A stretch of DNA of 61,557 bases from contig CAYOHP010000028.1 in NCBI GenBank assembly GCA_964403795.1, positions 1 to 61,557 on the forward strand, written 5' to 3'. The translations under genes and the position numbers were made by a program. This document shows positions 17,259 through 25,373 of this stretch, piece after piece. The first letter of the stretch is position 1, and each line of letters opens with the position of its first letter. Source of the DNA: CAYOHP01 sp964403795 [NCBI: uncultured bacterium]. Lineage in GTDB: Bacteria > Muiribacteriota > UBA6191 > CAZXTJ01. A model generated the notes under the pieces. The model did no database searches and had not been told where the DNA came from. It was given only the letters and a program-made list of their open reading frames with translations.

Positions 17259-18737
17259 ATGCGGGTGGTGCTGGTCGAGGACGATCGCCTCTTCCGCCGC
17301 GAGGTCGTCGCCATGCTGGGCGAACTCGGGGGGGTCGATCGCGTCGACGAGGCGGGAGACTACGAGGCGGCCCTGGAGGCGGTGGCCGCAGAGCCAGCGC
17401 CAGGCCTGGTGGTGATCGACGTCTACCTCCCGCGCCGCACCGGGGAGCGTCCCGAACCGCTCGGCGCCGAGCTGGCTCGCCGGGTCCGGGACGTAGCCCC
17501 TGAAGCCCGCGTCATGGTGCTCACCTCGCTCGACCGGGAGAGCGCGGCGCGGCTGGTGAGGGCCGACGCCGCCGACGACTTCCTGGCCAAGGATGCCCAC
17601 GCCGCCGAGATCGAGGCGCGCCTCGCGACCCAGCTCCGGGCGGCCCGGAGGGAGGCGGCGGACCTCTCGCGGCGGGGACTGCGCCCCGGCCAGGAAGGCA
17701 TCCGCGACCTGGTCGGGGACTCGCCGGCCATGCAGCAGGTCCGGGCCTTCCTCCGGAAGGCGGCGGCCACCGCGGCTCCGGTGCTGCTCACCGGCGAGAG
17801 CGGGACCGGGAAGGAGATGGCTGCCTACAGCCTGCATCGATTGAGTCCCTGGTCACGGGGACCCTTCGTCCCCTTCCACGCCGCGGCGGTGGGCGAGGGC
17901 CTGCTCGAGGCCGAGCTCTTCGGTCACAAGCGGGGCGCTTTCACGGGAGCCGCGGGGGACCGACCCGGGGTGGTGGAAAGTGCCGAGGGCGGCACCTTGT
18001 TCCTGGACGAGATCGGGGAACTGCCGCCACCCTTCCAGGTGAAGCTGCTGCGCTTCCTCGACTCGGGGACCTTCCACCGGTTGGGCGAGGATCGCCCCCG
18101 GACGGCCAGGGTGCGGCTGGTGTTCGCCACCCTGCGCGACCTCGATGCCCTGGTGGCCTCCGGGGGGTTCCGCCAGGACCTCTACTACCGCCTCGACGTC
18201 CTCCATCTGCGCATGCCCGCGCTGCGCGACCGGAGCGAGGACCTCGGCGCGCTGGCCGGGGAGCTGGCGGCCCGCCTGGCCGAGACCCTGGGTGCCCCGG
18301 CGCCGTCCCTGGGTCCGGAGGTGCTGGCGCGGCTCGCCGAGCACTCGTGGCCCGGGAACGTGCGGGAGCTGCGCAACGTCCTGGAGCGCGCCATGATCCT
18401 CTCGCCCGGGGGAAGGCTGGACCGCGATGCCCTGGACCTGGCGATCGGTCCGGGCCTCCGGGCGGGACCTCCCGGGATCCCGGGAGGGATGACGCCGCGG
18501 CCCGCACCGGCCGGGCCGGGTACGACTTCGTCCCCGTCCCTGTCCCCTCCCGCCATCGGGATCTATCGACCAGGCGTCACCTGGGCCTCCGCCATGGAGG
18601 AGGCCGAGCGGAGCTTCCTCGTCGAAGCCTTGGCGGCCCACTCGGGGAACGTGAGCGCCACCGCCCGCGCCCTCGAGATCTCCCGGCGGACCCTCCAGGA
18701 GAAGATGGTGAAGTTGGGACTGCGCGATCCGGGGTAG
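17259..18737 (+). CDS. NtrC-family sigma-54 response regulator
   Basis: A 492-residue protein with three domains. The receiver (1-125) has an acidic pocket VEDD, phosphoacceptor Asp54 in VVIDVYLP and a conserved Lys in LAKDAH. The AAA+ domain has Walker A GESGTGKE near 187, the sigma-54 contact loop GAFTGA, Walker B GGTLFLDEIGE and SWPGNVRELRN. The C-terminal Fis-type helix-turn-helix has HSGNVSATARALEISRRTL. It should activate sigma-54 promoters when phosphorylated. GGGAGG precedes ATG 17259. The nearest histidine-kinase module is the Ser/Thr-His kinase fusion ending at 15830, the likely cognate (inference). I found no convincing -24/-12 sigma-54 promoter in the window. Confidence 0.93.
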   Translation: MRVVLVEDDRLFRREVVAMLGELGGVDRVDEAGDYEAALEAVAAEPAPGLVVIDVYLPRRTGERPEPLGAELARRVRDVAPEARVMVLTSLDRESAARLVRADAADDFLAKDAHAAEIEARLATQLRAARREAADLSRRGLRPGQEGIRDLVGDSPAMQQVRAFLRKAAATAAPVLLTGESGTGKEMAAYSLHRLSPWSRGPFVPFHAAAVGEGLLEAELFGHKRGAFTGAAGDRPGVVESAEGGTLFLDEIGELPPPFQVKLLRFLDSGTFHRLGEDRPRTARVRLVFATLRDLDALVASGGFRQDLYYRLDVLHLRMPALRDRSEDLGALAGELAARLAETLGAPAPSLGPEVLARLAEHSWPGNVRELRNVLERAMILSPGGRLDRDALDLAIGPGLRAGPPGIPGGMTPRPAPAGPGTTSSPSLSPPAIGIYRPGVTWASAMEEAERSFLVEALAAHSGNVSATARALEISRRTLQEKMVKLGLRDPG

Positions 18738-18767
18738 GGGTTGCCCTTCCTCTGGCTCCTCACGCGT

Positions 18768-20966
18768 TCAGGGTCCGTCCAAGGACAGGACCTGGGGGCT
18801 GGGATCGACCTCCTGGACCGAGATGCCGGAGACCAGCACCCGGATCGGTACCAGACCCTGCTCGAGAGGGAGACGGACGACCGGGAGGTTCCCGGCATCG
18901 AGCCGCAGGTCGAGGATTCCCGGTGGCAGGAGGAGATCGGTCCAGGTCCTGAGCGGTTCGTTCCCCCGGCCGACCGGGAGGGCTCGAGCGGGACCGAGGG
19001 AGGAGGCCGCGATCCGGACCTCCGGGCTCGGGTGGTCGCCTGGATGGGAGAGGGAGAGGCCGATCCGGGCCGGTCGTGCGACCGGATTCGGATTCGAGAC
19101 GTGGAGCCAAAGCTGTCCACACCCATCCAGGTCGCCCTGGAGAGGACCCGCGGCGCCGGGAACCGGGGAACTTCCGGCTCCGAGGGCGGCGCGGATCGGG
19201 AGGTCACCCTCCCTCGGGACGGCCGGGTTCGGGGGCAGGTCGAAGAGGACCCAGGGACCGTGCTCGCGCGGCTCGGCGCCGAGCTCGGCACGCCAGGCGT
19301 CGACGATGCCGAACCCGGCATCCGGGAACGCCATCCGGGAGAGGAGCAGCCCCCGGTATCCCTCCTGCGCCAGGAGTGGACGGGCCTCGGCGATGGGGAG
19401 GGAAGCCAGGAAACGCATCCGACTCTCGGCGGGGCGACCTCGCATGGCTCCCGCGGAGTAACGGAGGTGGGGGAGGTGCAGGTACGGGCGGAGGCTGTCG
19501 AAGGGCCCGAGCTGGTGGATCGAAGGGCTCGAAGGGAAGGCGACGTGGGGGATCTGGAAGATGGTGGTGCCGGTAGCGATCCCTGCGCCGAGCGCCGCGA
19601 GATCCTCCCGGTCCTGACGGAAGACCGCCGTCCGCAAGGGGTCGCGCCGTAGGGCCTCGCGGGGGAGCATGTCCCAGAGCCCGAAGATCGCCATGGTCAG
19701 CAGGGCCAGCCTGCGACGGAGCTGTCCTGCTGGACCTCTGGTACCCGCCAGCAGGTGATCGAGGTGGGCGATCGCCAGTCCCAGGCAGGGAAGGGCGAGG
19801 GCGACCGAGACGCGATTGGTGGCGCGGAAGCCGAGAGGCAGGAAGAACTCGGAGAGCGATCCCAGGCCCCCCACGGTCCCGATCATGAAGAGACCGAGGA
19901 AGAGCGGAGACAGTTCGTGGGCGAGCAGGAGGGGATGTCCGGGAACCGAGGACTCTCGGTCGGGCCGGGACCCGGCGATGCAGGTGGCCAGCAGGAGCAG
20001 GGCACCAAGCGAGCCGACGATCCCCAGGCCGGCCAGCCGGTTCTCGGTGGCGAGCGGAGCCAGGGAGTAGAGGTCCGAGAGTTCGGCAAGGCGCGGGTGG
20101 CGATGTTCGGGCACCGGGAGCACGAGGTTCGCCAGCTTCAGGCCGTAGGTTTCGCTCTCGGCGTGGATCCGTCGCATGGCCTCGGGGTTGGCGCCGTGAT
20201 CGCGGCGATGGAGTACGAGGGGGAGGCACTCGGCGGCCACCACGCCCGCGATCGCCACCATCAGGGCCAGGCCGGCTGCGAGTGGGGCAGGACTGCGGTG
20301 TCGATGGGCACCCACCAGGGAACCGATCAGGATGGTCCAGAGGGAGAGCCAGGCGTAGTAGCCCTCGGTCGCCGCCATGAGGAGGACGAGCACCGGGAAG
20401 AGAGCGCGCGCCCGAGCGCGGGACATGAGTGAGGCCGGTGCTCCACGGATCAGCCAGAGCGAGACGCCGAGGGCTACCGGGACGCCGTGGTAGCCCGAGA
20501 GCAGCAGGTGCTCGCTGGCCCGGAGCGTGTGGTACGGCAGGAAGGCGTAGAGGACCGAGGCCACCGTCGATGCCGAGCGGGAGAGGCCGGCGAAGCGGAG
20601 GAAGAGATAGGCGGAGGCAGCCACCGAGGCGAAGCCGAGGAGCAGGAAGGCGTTGGCCACCGCGAAGGTATCGGGGAGGAGGGTGCCGAGGATCCTCACG
20701 ACGACCAGGTGCAGGAGCGCCAGGCCTGGCGAGGGGAAGTCGAAGTGGGGCTGGCCTTCGGGGGCACCGAGAGAGGGGTTCAGGCCCCAGACGCCATGAT
20801 CCAGGAAGCCCTGGATCCAGGAGAGCATGTGGAGCTCGTCGCCGGCGTAGCGGAGTGGCGTACCGAGCGATTCCGAGGCGAACCCGGTCGCCGAGACCAG
20901 GACCAGGAGGGACAGGCCGGCGGCTCCGGCCGCGCCCAGGAGTTCGTCACGGAGTCGGTTCTGCAC
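18768..20966 (-). CDS. GT-C-like polytopic membrane protein (possible lipid-linked glycosyltransferase)
   Basis: About 732 residues with ten or more membrane segments in the first 460. A large C-terminal domain follows, probably outside the membrane, with Ig-like beta character. Near the N-terminus an acidic pair in LRYAGDELHML lies in the first extracytoplasmic loop, as in GT-C glycosyltransferases that use polyprenyl-phosphate sugars. A second loop has RRIHAESETYGLKLANLVLP. The exact family is unclear; YfhO-like or 6-pyruvoyl-tetrahydropterin-related membrane proteins are alternatives. I prefer GTG 20966 because it gives a short basic N-terminus; the frame extends to a TTG at 21029. The 30-bp gap to the response regulator end is featureless. 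Confidence 0.7.
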   Translation of the reverse strand: MQNRLRDELLGAAGAAGLSLLVLVSATGFASESLGTPLRYAGDELHMLSWIQGFLDHGVWGLNPSLGAPEGQPHFDFPSPGLALLHLVVVRILGTLLPDTFAVANAFLLLGFASVAASAYLFLRFAGLSRSASTVASVLYAFLPYHTLRASEHLLLSGYHGVPVALGVSLWLIRGAPASLMSRARARALFPVLVLLMAATEGYYAWLSLWTILIGSLVGAHRHRSPAPLAAGLALMVAIAGVVAAECLPLVLHRRDHGANPEAMRRIHAESETYGLKLANLVLPVPEHRHPRLAELSDLYSLAPLATENRLAGLGIVGSLGALLLLATCIAGSRPDRESSVPGHPLLLAHELSPLFLGLFMIGTVGGLGSLSEFFLPLGFRATNRVSVALALPCLGLAIAHLDHLLAGTRGPAGQLRRRLALLTMAIFGLWDMLPREALRRDPLRTAVFRQDREDLAALGAGIATGTTIFQIPHVAFPSSPSIHQLGPFDSLRPYLHLPHLRYSAGAMRGRPAESRMRFLASLPIAEARPLLAQEGYRGLLLSRMAFPDAGFGIVDAWRAELGAEPREHGPWVLFDLPPNPAVPREGDLPIRAALGAGSSPVPGAAGPLQGDLDGCGQLWLHVSNPNPVARPARIGLSLSHPGDHPSPEVRIAASSLGPARALPVGRGNEPLRTWTDLLLPPGILDLRLDAGNLPVVRLPLEQGLVPIRVLVSGISVQEVDPSPQVLSLDGP

Positions 20967-21042
20967 TGTGGGACGGAGAATAGACCTCTTCGGGCTCTCG
21001 TCCGGCGCGGCCCGTAGCCGTCGCGGCAATCACGCGACGAGG

Positions 21043-21072
21043 CCCCGAGGGCGCCGGATGGCGCCCTCGGGG
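21043..21072 (-). terminator. Strong terminator-like hairpin after the repeat-protein gene
   Basis: CCCCGAGGGCGCC (21043-21055), loop GGAT, GGCGCCCTCGGGG (21060-21072): a perfect 13-bp stem, the strongest hairpin seen in the window. It begins 19 bases after the minus-strand stop at 21091. No T-run follows. Confidence 0.7.
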
Positions 21073-21090
21073 TCCCTGGTCATGCGGTGA

Positions 21091-22026
21091 TCAGCGAGCC
21101 TTGCGGGCAGGCAGGTCCCTCCCGCCCTGGCCGGGGCCGGAGGGTCCGAAGCCCGGGCCGGGACCGCGCTGCCCGCCGAAGGGCTTCGGTCCTCCGCCCA
21201 TCCCCGGCCGCTGACCCTGACCCTGGCCCCCCTGCATCGGAGGCCGGGGCGGGAAGCCCTGTCCGTTGCCGGGGCCGCCCTGGCCCTGCTGGCCGTTCAT
21301 CCCGGGGCGAGGCGGGAAGCCCTGCCCATTGCCGGGACCGCCCTGGCCCTGCTGGCCGTTCATCCCGGGGGGAGGCGGGAAGCCCTGTCCATTGCCGGGG
21401 CCACCCTGGCCCTGCTGGCCGTTCATCCCAGGGGGAGGCGGAAAGCCCTGTCCGTTACCGGGACCGCCCTGGCCCTGCTGACCCTGCATCCAGGGCGGAG
21501 GCGGGAAGCCCTGTCCGTTGCCGTTGCCGCCCTGTCCCTGCTGCCCCTGCATCCAGGGAGGAGGCGGGAAGCCCTGTCCGTTACCGGGACCGCCCTGCCC
21601 CTGCTGTCCCTGCATCCAGGGCGGAGGCGGGAAGCCCTGCCCGTTGCCGTTGCCGCCCTGTCCCTGCTGCCCCTGCATCCAGGGAGGAGGCGGGAAGCCC
21701 TGTCCGTTACCGTTGCCGCCCTGTCCCTGCTGGCCCCGCATCCAGGGCGGGGGTGGGAAGCCCTGTCCGTTGCCCTGTCCGTTCTGCCCCTGCTGGCCAC
21801 CCATCCAGGGCGGAGGTGGGAAACCCTGTCCGTTGCCGGGACCGCCCTGTCCCTGTTGCCCCTGCTGGCCCGGAGGCAGCGGCGGCGGGAGCGGGCGGGC
21901 CTCACCCGACCCTCCCGGCACCTCGGGCGGGGCCTCCGGGCGGCTCCCGCCTTCGGCGGCCGTGGCGCTGCCGGCGAGGCCCAGGCACAGGCACAGGGCC
22001 AGGGACATCTCGAATCGCTCGTTCAT
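21091..22026 (-). CDS. Secreted Gln/Gly/Pro repeat protein
   Basis: A 311-residue protein with a signal peptide (1 to about 23, ending TAA). The core is ten tandem 21-residue repeats with the consensus GQGGxGNGQGFPPPPWMxGQQ; the Trp becomes Gly or Pro in the last four copies. The C-terminus is Gly/Pro/Arg-rich with KPFGGQRGPGPGFGPSG and a basic end. No charged catalytic residues occur in the repeats, so it is probably structural or adhesive, or a cell-surface/matrix polymer. GGAAGGAGATCCCCG precedes ATG 22026. It is divergent from the pseudopilin operon at 22316. Low-complexity glycine-rich secreted proteins or coacervating proteins are possible analogues; no homologue is recognised. Confidence 0.82.
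   Translation of the reverse strand: MNERFEMSLALCLCLGLAGSATAAEGGSRPEAPPEVPGGSGEARPLPPPLPPGQQGQQGQGGPGNGQGFPPPPWMGGQQGQNGQGNGQGFPPPPWMRGQQGQGGNGNGQGFPPPPWMQGQQGQGGNGNGQGFPPPPWMQGQQGQGGPGNGQGFPPPPWMQGQQGQGGNGNGQGFPPPPWMQGQQGQGGPGNGQGFPPPPGMNGQQGQGGPGNGQGFPPPPGMNGQQGQGGPGNGQGFPPRPGMNGQQGQGGPGNGQGFPPRPPMQGGQGQGQRPGMGGGPKPFGGQRGPGPGFGPSGPGQGGRDLPARKAR
21239..21868 (-). repeat. Ten tandem 63-bp coding repeats
   Basis: The base pattern GGGAAGCCC recurs on the plus strand at 21251, 21314, 21377, 21440, 21503, 21566, 21629, 21692, 21755 and 21818, a constant 63-bp period that keeps the reading frame. Units differ mostly at third positions and at the W/G/P residue. The array encodes the core of the secreted repeat protein and could expand or contract by recombination. 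Confidence 0.9.
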
Positions 22027-22184
22027 CGGGGATCTCCTTCCGATCCAGGCGTCCGGCCCGTCTCGCCGGTCGATCGGGCTCTAACAACACCCGTGCCAGG
22101 GCGTTCGATCCTGATCCAGAGCGAGGGACGGGGGTCTGGGGCGGACCGGCTGCCTTCCCCCTGTGCGGGCGGGTTCGCGGCAAC

Positions 22185-22202
22185 TGCGAGGAAATCCTCG
22201 CA
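22185..22202. promoter_or_regulatory. Perfect 18-bp palindrome in a divergent promoter region
   Basis: TGCGAGGA-AA-TCCTCGCA lies in the 289-bp gap between the divergent repeat-protein gene (start 22026) and the pseudopilin operon (start 22316). It is 114 bp from the latter start. Short GTGCGGG repeats flank it at about 22163 and 22208. It could be an operator for a dimeric regulator or a small hairpin. Nothing else is seen in the gap. Confidence 0.45.
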
Positions 22203-22315
22203 CCCCCGTGCGGGTCGCTGCGCAGGCCGGATGCTTCCTTCGTCATGGACGCGACTTCCGTGACTGGCACGCCTCGTGGAGGGAGACCGGCGAGCGTCGA
22301 TCCCGAGGAGTTCCC

Positions 22316-23425
22316 ATGGAATGGAAGCGAATCCGAGGTGGACGGAGGGGCGTCCATCTCCTGGTCGTGGTGGCCGCCCTTGCGGCCCTGGCGGGTGCCG
22401 CGGCCATGGTGGGGGCGACCCGGACCCGGACCAGCCAGGACACCCTGCGCCGGCTGCGGGACGACCTCCGGGTGAGGGACCTCCTGGCCTCGGCGGTCGA
22501 GGAGGCGGGCCTCGAATTCATGTCGGGAGCCAACGATCCCGGCCATCCCCTCTATCTCCGGCTGCGGAGCGGACGGGGCGACATGGGAGCGACGCCGGCC
22601 GAGCTGCTGGCGACCCGCGAGCTCTTCGGCAGTCTCGGCGAGCAGGCAGCGGTCGAGGCCACCGTCGAGGTGCGCGACTCGGCGCCTCTGAGCGCCGGGT
22701 TCGAGGAGGCTTCCGAGTGGGAGGCGCGCCTCAGGATCGAGGCCCGGGCGGTGCTCCCGGGCGGTGCCGAGCGGGTCCTGGTCCGGACCCGGACGCTGCG
22801 CTCGATCTCGATCGAGCTGCCCCATCCCCTGGACCAGGCTTGCCACTACGACGGCGACCTCGATCCCGGCGACGACCAGGAGCCCTTCCCGATGGATCCC
22901 GGGCACTGGCGGAACAAGGCCCCGCTCCGGGTGGTCTCGCCGGAGGGAGGCAGGGCCCAGGACGAACTCGAGTCGCTCCTGGCCACCCTGCGCGGCGCGT
23001 CGGGGGTCCTGCTGGTCGAGAACCGACCCGACGATCCGGTGCGGCTGCAGGGGAGGACCATGTCCGGGCGCCTCCAGATCGCGGTGCTCGGTCCTCTCGT
23101 GGTCTCGGATCTGGCCGTGGAGGATCCGGCCCGCGACCGGATCCGCCTGGTCGCCTTCGGCGACGTCGAGCTCTCGGGCGAGATCGAGGCGGCCGTCCTC
23201 ATGACGCGAGTCGAGGGAGCGGCAGCCCCGCGTCGGAGGGTACTGGCGGGGACCTCGGTGGACGGTGCCCTGGTGGTCACCGAGGGCGACTACGAGGCGC
23301 CTCGTGGCCTGCGGCTCGACTGCGGGGAGGTCCCGCAGCGCCGTGGCGGGGCACCGGCTCCAGAGAGCCTCTGGATCGCGGTCGCGCCGGTGCTCGAGGA
23401 CGCGGGTGGGGAGGTGGGGCCATGA
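22316..23425 (+). CDS. GspK-like pseudopilin-associated membrane protein (module A)
   Basis: A 369-residue protein with a basic N-terminus ending RRG, then a hydrophobic helix (about 13-32), the arrangement of a prepilin peptidase site. A long periplasmic region follows. Toward the C-terminus (about 240-300) is a repetitive, probably beta-helical segment with LQGRTMSGRLQIAVLG and GDVELSGEIEAAVLM. The same segment recurs in the large protein of the convergent module (25370-26956). It resembles GspK in position and topology but I cannot confirm homology. GAGGAG precedes ATG 22316. The stop overlaps the next start (ATGA). It is the first gene of a three-gene operon, probably part of a type II secretion or type IV pilus-like assembly. 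Confidence 0.72.
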   Translation: MEWKRIRGGRRGVHLLVVVAALAALAGAAAMVGATRTRTSQDTLRRLRDDLRVRDLLASAVEEAGLEFMSGANDPGHPLYLRLRSGRGDMGATPAELLATRELFGSLGEQAAVEATVEVRDSAPLSAGFEEASEWEARLRIEARAVLPGGAERVLVRTRTLRSISIELPHPLDQACHYDGDLDPGDDQEPFPMDPGHWRNKAPLRVVSPEGGRAQDELESLLATLRGASGVLLVENRPDDPVRLQGRTMSGRLQIAVLGPLVVSDLAVEDPARDRIRLVAFGDVELSGEIEAAVLMTRVEGAAAPRRRVLAGTSVDGALVVTEGDYEAPRGLRLDCGEVPQRRGGAPAPESLWIAVAPVLEDAGGEVGP

Positions 23426-23820
23426 CGATCCGCGAAGTCGGCTGCCTGGCGCCCTCCCGGAGCGGTGCCGGTCTGGTCGAGGTCCTGGTCTCCTGCCTGC
23501 TCCTCCTGGTGATGGCGGTCCCGGTCTCCGATCTGCTCCGACGCTCGGCCGTGATCGAGAGCCGGGTGCGGGAACGCATGGCCCGGGAGGTCCAGGCGAG
23601 AGGCAGACTGGCCGACCTGCTGGCCACCGGGACCGACCCCAGCACCCTGGCCGGCCTGGAGGACGACTCGACCAGGGTGGCGGTGCGGGAGATGGGACCG
23701 GATCTGGTCGCGGTGGAAGCGAGCGTGACCTGGACGGACGGCTCGGGCAGGACCGAGACGGTACGGGCCGCCCGCCTGGTGGCCAGGGCCACGGTGGCGC
23801 TCGAGGCGGTGCTGCCATGA
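23422..23820 (+). CDS. Pseudopilin, GspI-like (module A)
   Basis: A 132-residue protein with an N-terminal leader and the prepilin motif SGAGLVEVLVSCLLLLVM: a Gly cleavage site, Glu at mature position 5 and a hydrophobic helix. The rest is a small beta-rich globular domain containing VSDLLRRSAVI and TWTDGSGRTETVRAARL. Minor pseudopilins of the GspI/V type are this size. ATG 23422 overlaps the upstream stop and its own stop overlaps the next ATG, so the three genes are tightly coupled. It is the counterpart of the 139-residue protein at 24954-25373. Confidence 0.8.
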   Translation: MTIREVGCLAPSRSGAGLVEVLVSCLLLLVMAVPVSDLLRRSAVIESRVRERMAREVQARGRLADLLATGTDPSTLAGLEDDSTRVAVREMGPDLVAVEASVTWTDGSGRTETVRAARLVARATVALEAVLP

Positions 23821-24365
23821 CGCGGCCGGGGATTCGACGTCGGGGATCGACGCTCCTCGAGCTGATGGTCGCCCTCGGCCTGGCCGGGGCGATCGTGGGC
23901 GCGGCCTTCCTCCTGCTGGCGACCAGCGGCCGGGCCGAGCGACGGGTGGACCGGAGGGTCGACGCGGTGGAATCGGCGGCGTCCTGCTTCCGTCGGATCC
24001 AGGACGACCTGGACCGGGCCAGCTCGGCGGCGGGAGGCAATGCGGTCTCGGCCGGCTGGGACGAGTACGGGAGCTGGCTCTGGGTCCCCTCGGGCTCCGG
24101 GGGGATCCTGTTCCGGGCCGACTCCGACTTCGGGGTGCTCTGGCGCTACGGAGCGGACGGATCGGTACGGAGCTTCGACCTCGGCGACGGGGGGACCGCC
24201 TGGTTCGACGTGGCGAGCCACCGGGCCGCGGGCGCTGCCCTGGTGCGGTTCCGGATCGAGGCCCGGCAGAGGGGTGCAAGCGACGGGGCTCCCTTGGTCC
24301 TGGAGGGGGCCGTTCCCATGCCGGTGGCCCAGAGCCGGGCCGTGTTCCCGTGGTGGAACGGGTAG
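23817..24365 (+). CDS. Pseudopilin, GspJ-like (module A)
   Basis: A 182-residue protein with the prepilin sequence RRRGSTLLELMVALGL: cleavage after Gly, Glu at mature position 5, then a hydrophobic helix. The globular domain holds CFRRIQDDLDRASSA and DEYGSWLWVPSGSGG, features of GspJ-type minor pseudopilins. It ends 7 bp from the convergent stop of the matching GspJ-like gene of the second module (24373). No terminator hairpin is visible in the 7-bp gap. Confidence 0.82.
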   Translation: MTRPGIRRRGSTLLELMVALGLAGAIVGAAFLLLATSGRAERRVDRRVDAVESAASCFRRIQDDLDRASSAAGGNAVSAGWDEYGSWLWVPSGSGGILFRADSDFGVLWRYGADGSVRSFDLGDGGTAWFDVASHRAAGAALVRFRIEARQRGASDGAPLVLEGAVPMPVAQSRAVFPWWNG

Positions 24366-24372
24366 GGCGGGG

Positions 24373-24957
24373 TCAGGGGCCGGTGTCGAGGGTGGCGCGG
24401 TGGTGTTGCGCATTGGACCACGCCGGGAGGATCCGGCTTCCGCGGGGACCCGGGAGTCGGAAAGAGATGCGGCGGTCGGGATCCTTCGCGGTCTCGGGGA
24501 CCAACGTGACCAGGAGTTCGAGGGGGCGCTCGGGAGCCCACGCGAACTCGACTCTTGCCAGTCCGCCCGAGAGCACCGCGTCCCCGTCCCGGAGCACCCG
24601 TCGCGTCTTCGGATCCCAGCGCCACTCGATCGTCCGCAGACGGATCGGCAGGGACCGCCGAGGATCGTAGGACTCGAAGACGGGGAGACGCAGGACCGGG
24701 CCGGCCGGATCCCCGCCGGTTGCGGGACCCATGGCGTCGGGCAGGGCGACGGAGGACGCGAGGTCCCGGGAGAGGGCGTCCCTCAGCAGGCATGCGTCGC
24801 CCAGGAGACCCGCGGAGCGCTCCATGGCATCGAGTTGTCCCCAGGCCCCGGTCCATGCCGTCCAGAGGGTCGATGCCAGGAGGGCCGCCAGCCCGGCTGC
24901 CACCAGCCCTTCCACCAGCGTGAAGGCGGACCTCGGAGGCGGACGACGGGGGCTCAT
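24373..24957 (-). CDS. Pseudopilin, GspJ-like (module B)
   Basis: A 194-residue protein with the canonical prepilin motif SAFTLVEGLVAAGLAAL (cleavage after Ala rather than the usual Gly) and a helix rich in Ala/Leu. The globular part has LRDALSRDLASSVALPD, like the RDLDRA region of GspJ, and a WRWDPKTRRVLRDG beta hairpin. ATG 24957 overlaps the upstream stop (ATGA). It is the last gene of module B and faces the GspJ-like gene of module A tail to tail. The Ala in place of Gly at the -1 position is worth noting; some prepilin peptidases accept Ala. Confidence 0.82.
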   Translation of the reverse strand: MSPRRPPPRSAFTLVEGLVAAGLAALLASTLWTAWTGAWGQLDAMERSAGLLGDACLLRDALSRDLASSVALPDAMGPATGGDPAGPVLRLPVFESYDPRRSLPIRLRTIEWRWDPKTRRVLRDGDAVLSGGLARVEFAWAPERPLELLVTLVPETAKDPDRRISFRLPGPRGSRILPAWSNAQHHRATLDTGP

Positions 24958-25373
24958 GGGGACTCGCCTCCGAGCATGGGTTCGACGGGCGGCGCCAGGC
25001 CGGCCAGTGGGTCCGCGACCCGGCAGCGGAGGGTGAAGGAACGGTTCTCGGAGACGGCCTCGACCTCCAGGAGGAACGAGAGACCATCTCCCGACCGACG
25101 CAGGCTGGATCTGCGGAGGATCCCGGGAGTCGCCGGGTCGAGGGCCTCGAACCTCTCCTCCTCATCGCCTCCGAGATCGCTGTACCTGCCGGCACCCACC
25201 TCACCCAGCCGTCCCGAGATCTCCTCCAGGGCCGCGGCCTCGAGCGAGAGCATGGTGCGGCCCGTGGCCAGGGCGGTGCGTCCGGCGCCGAAGAGGTCGA
25301 AGGCCGGGATCAGGCCGACTCCCAGGACCAGGAAGGCGACCAGGATCTCCACCAGTCCGAGACCGCACCTCAA
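24954..25373 (-). CDS. Pseudopilin, GspI-like (module B)
   Basis: A 139-residue protein starting at TTG 25373, which overlaps the upstream stop (TTGA). The prepilin motif begins almost at once: MRCGLGLVEILVAFLVLGV, with a Gly before the cleavage, Glu at mature position 5 and a hydrophobic helix. The leader is only four residues long. The globular part contains LEEISGRLGEVGAGRYSDLGG and is acidic. It corresponds in size and order to the 132-residue protein of module A (GAGLVEVLVS). Confidence 0.78.
   Translation of the reverse strand: MRCGLGLVEILVAFLVLGVGLIPAFDLFGAGRTALATGRTMLSLEAAALEEISGRLGEVGAGRYSDLGGDEEERFEALDPATPGILRRSSLRRSGDGLSFLLEVEAVSENRSFTLRCRVADPLAGLAPPVEPMLGGESP

Noticed and set aside
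21239-21868. CRISPR-like regular repeat spacing
   Set aside because: The 63-bp units are contiguous without unique spacers and keep a coding frame, so it is a coding tandem repeat.
21266-22084. Plus-strand Cys/Pro/Gly repeat frames opposite the repeat protein
   Set aside because: They mirror the 63-bp array. The minus-strand frame has a signal peptide, ribosome-binding site and terminator; these do not.
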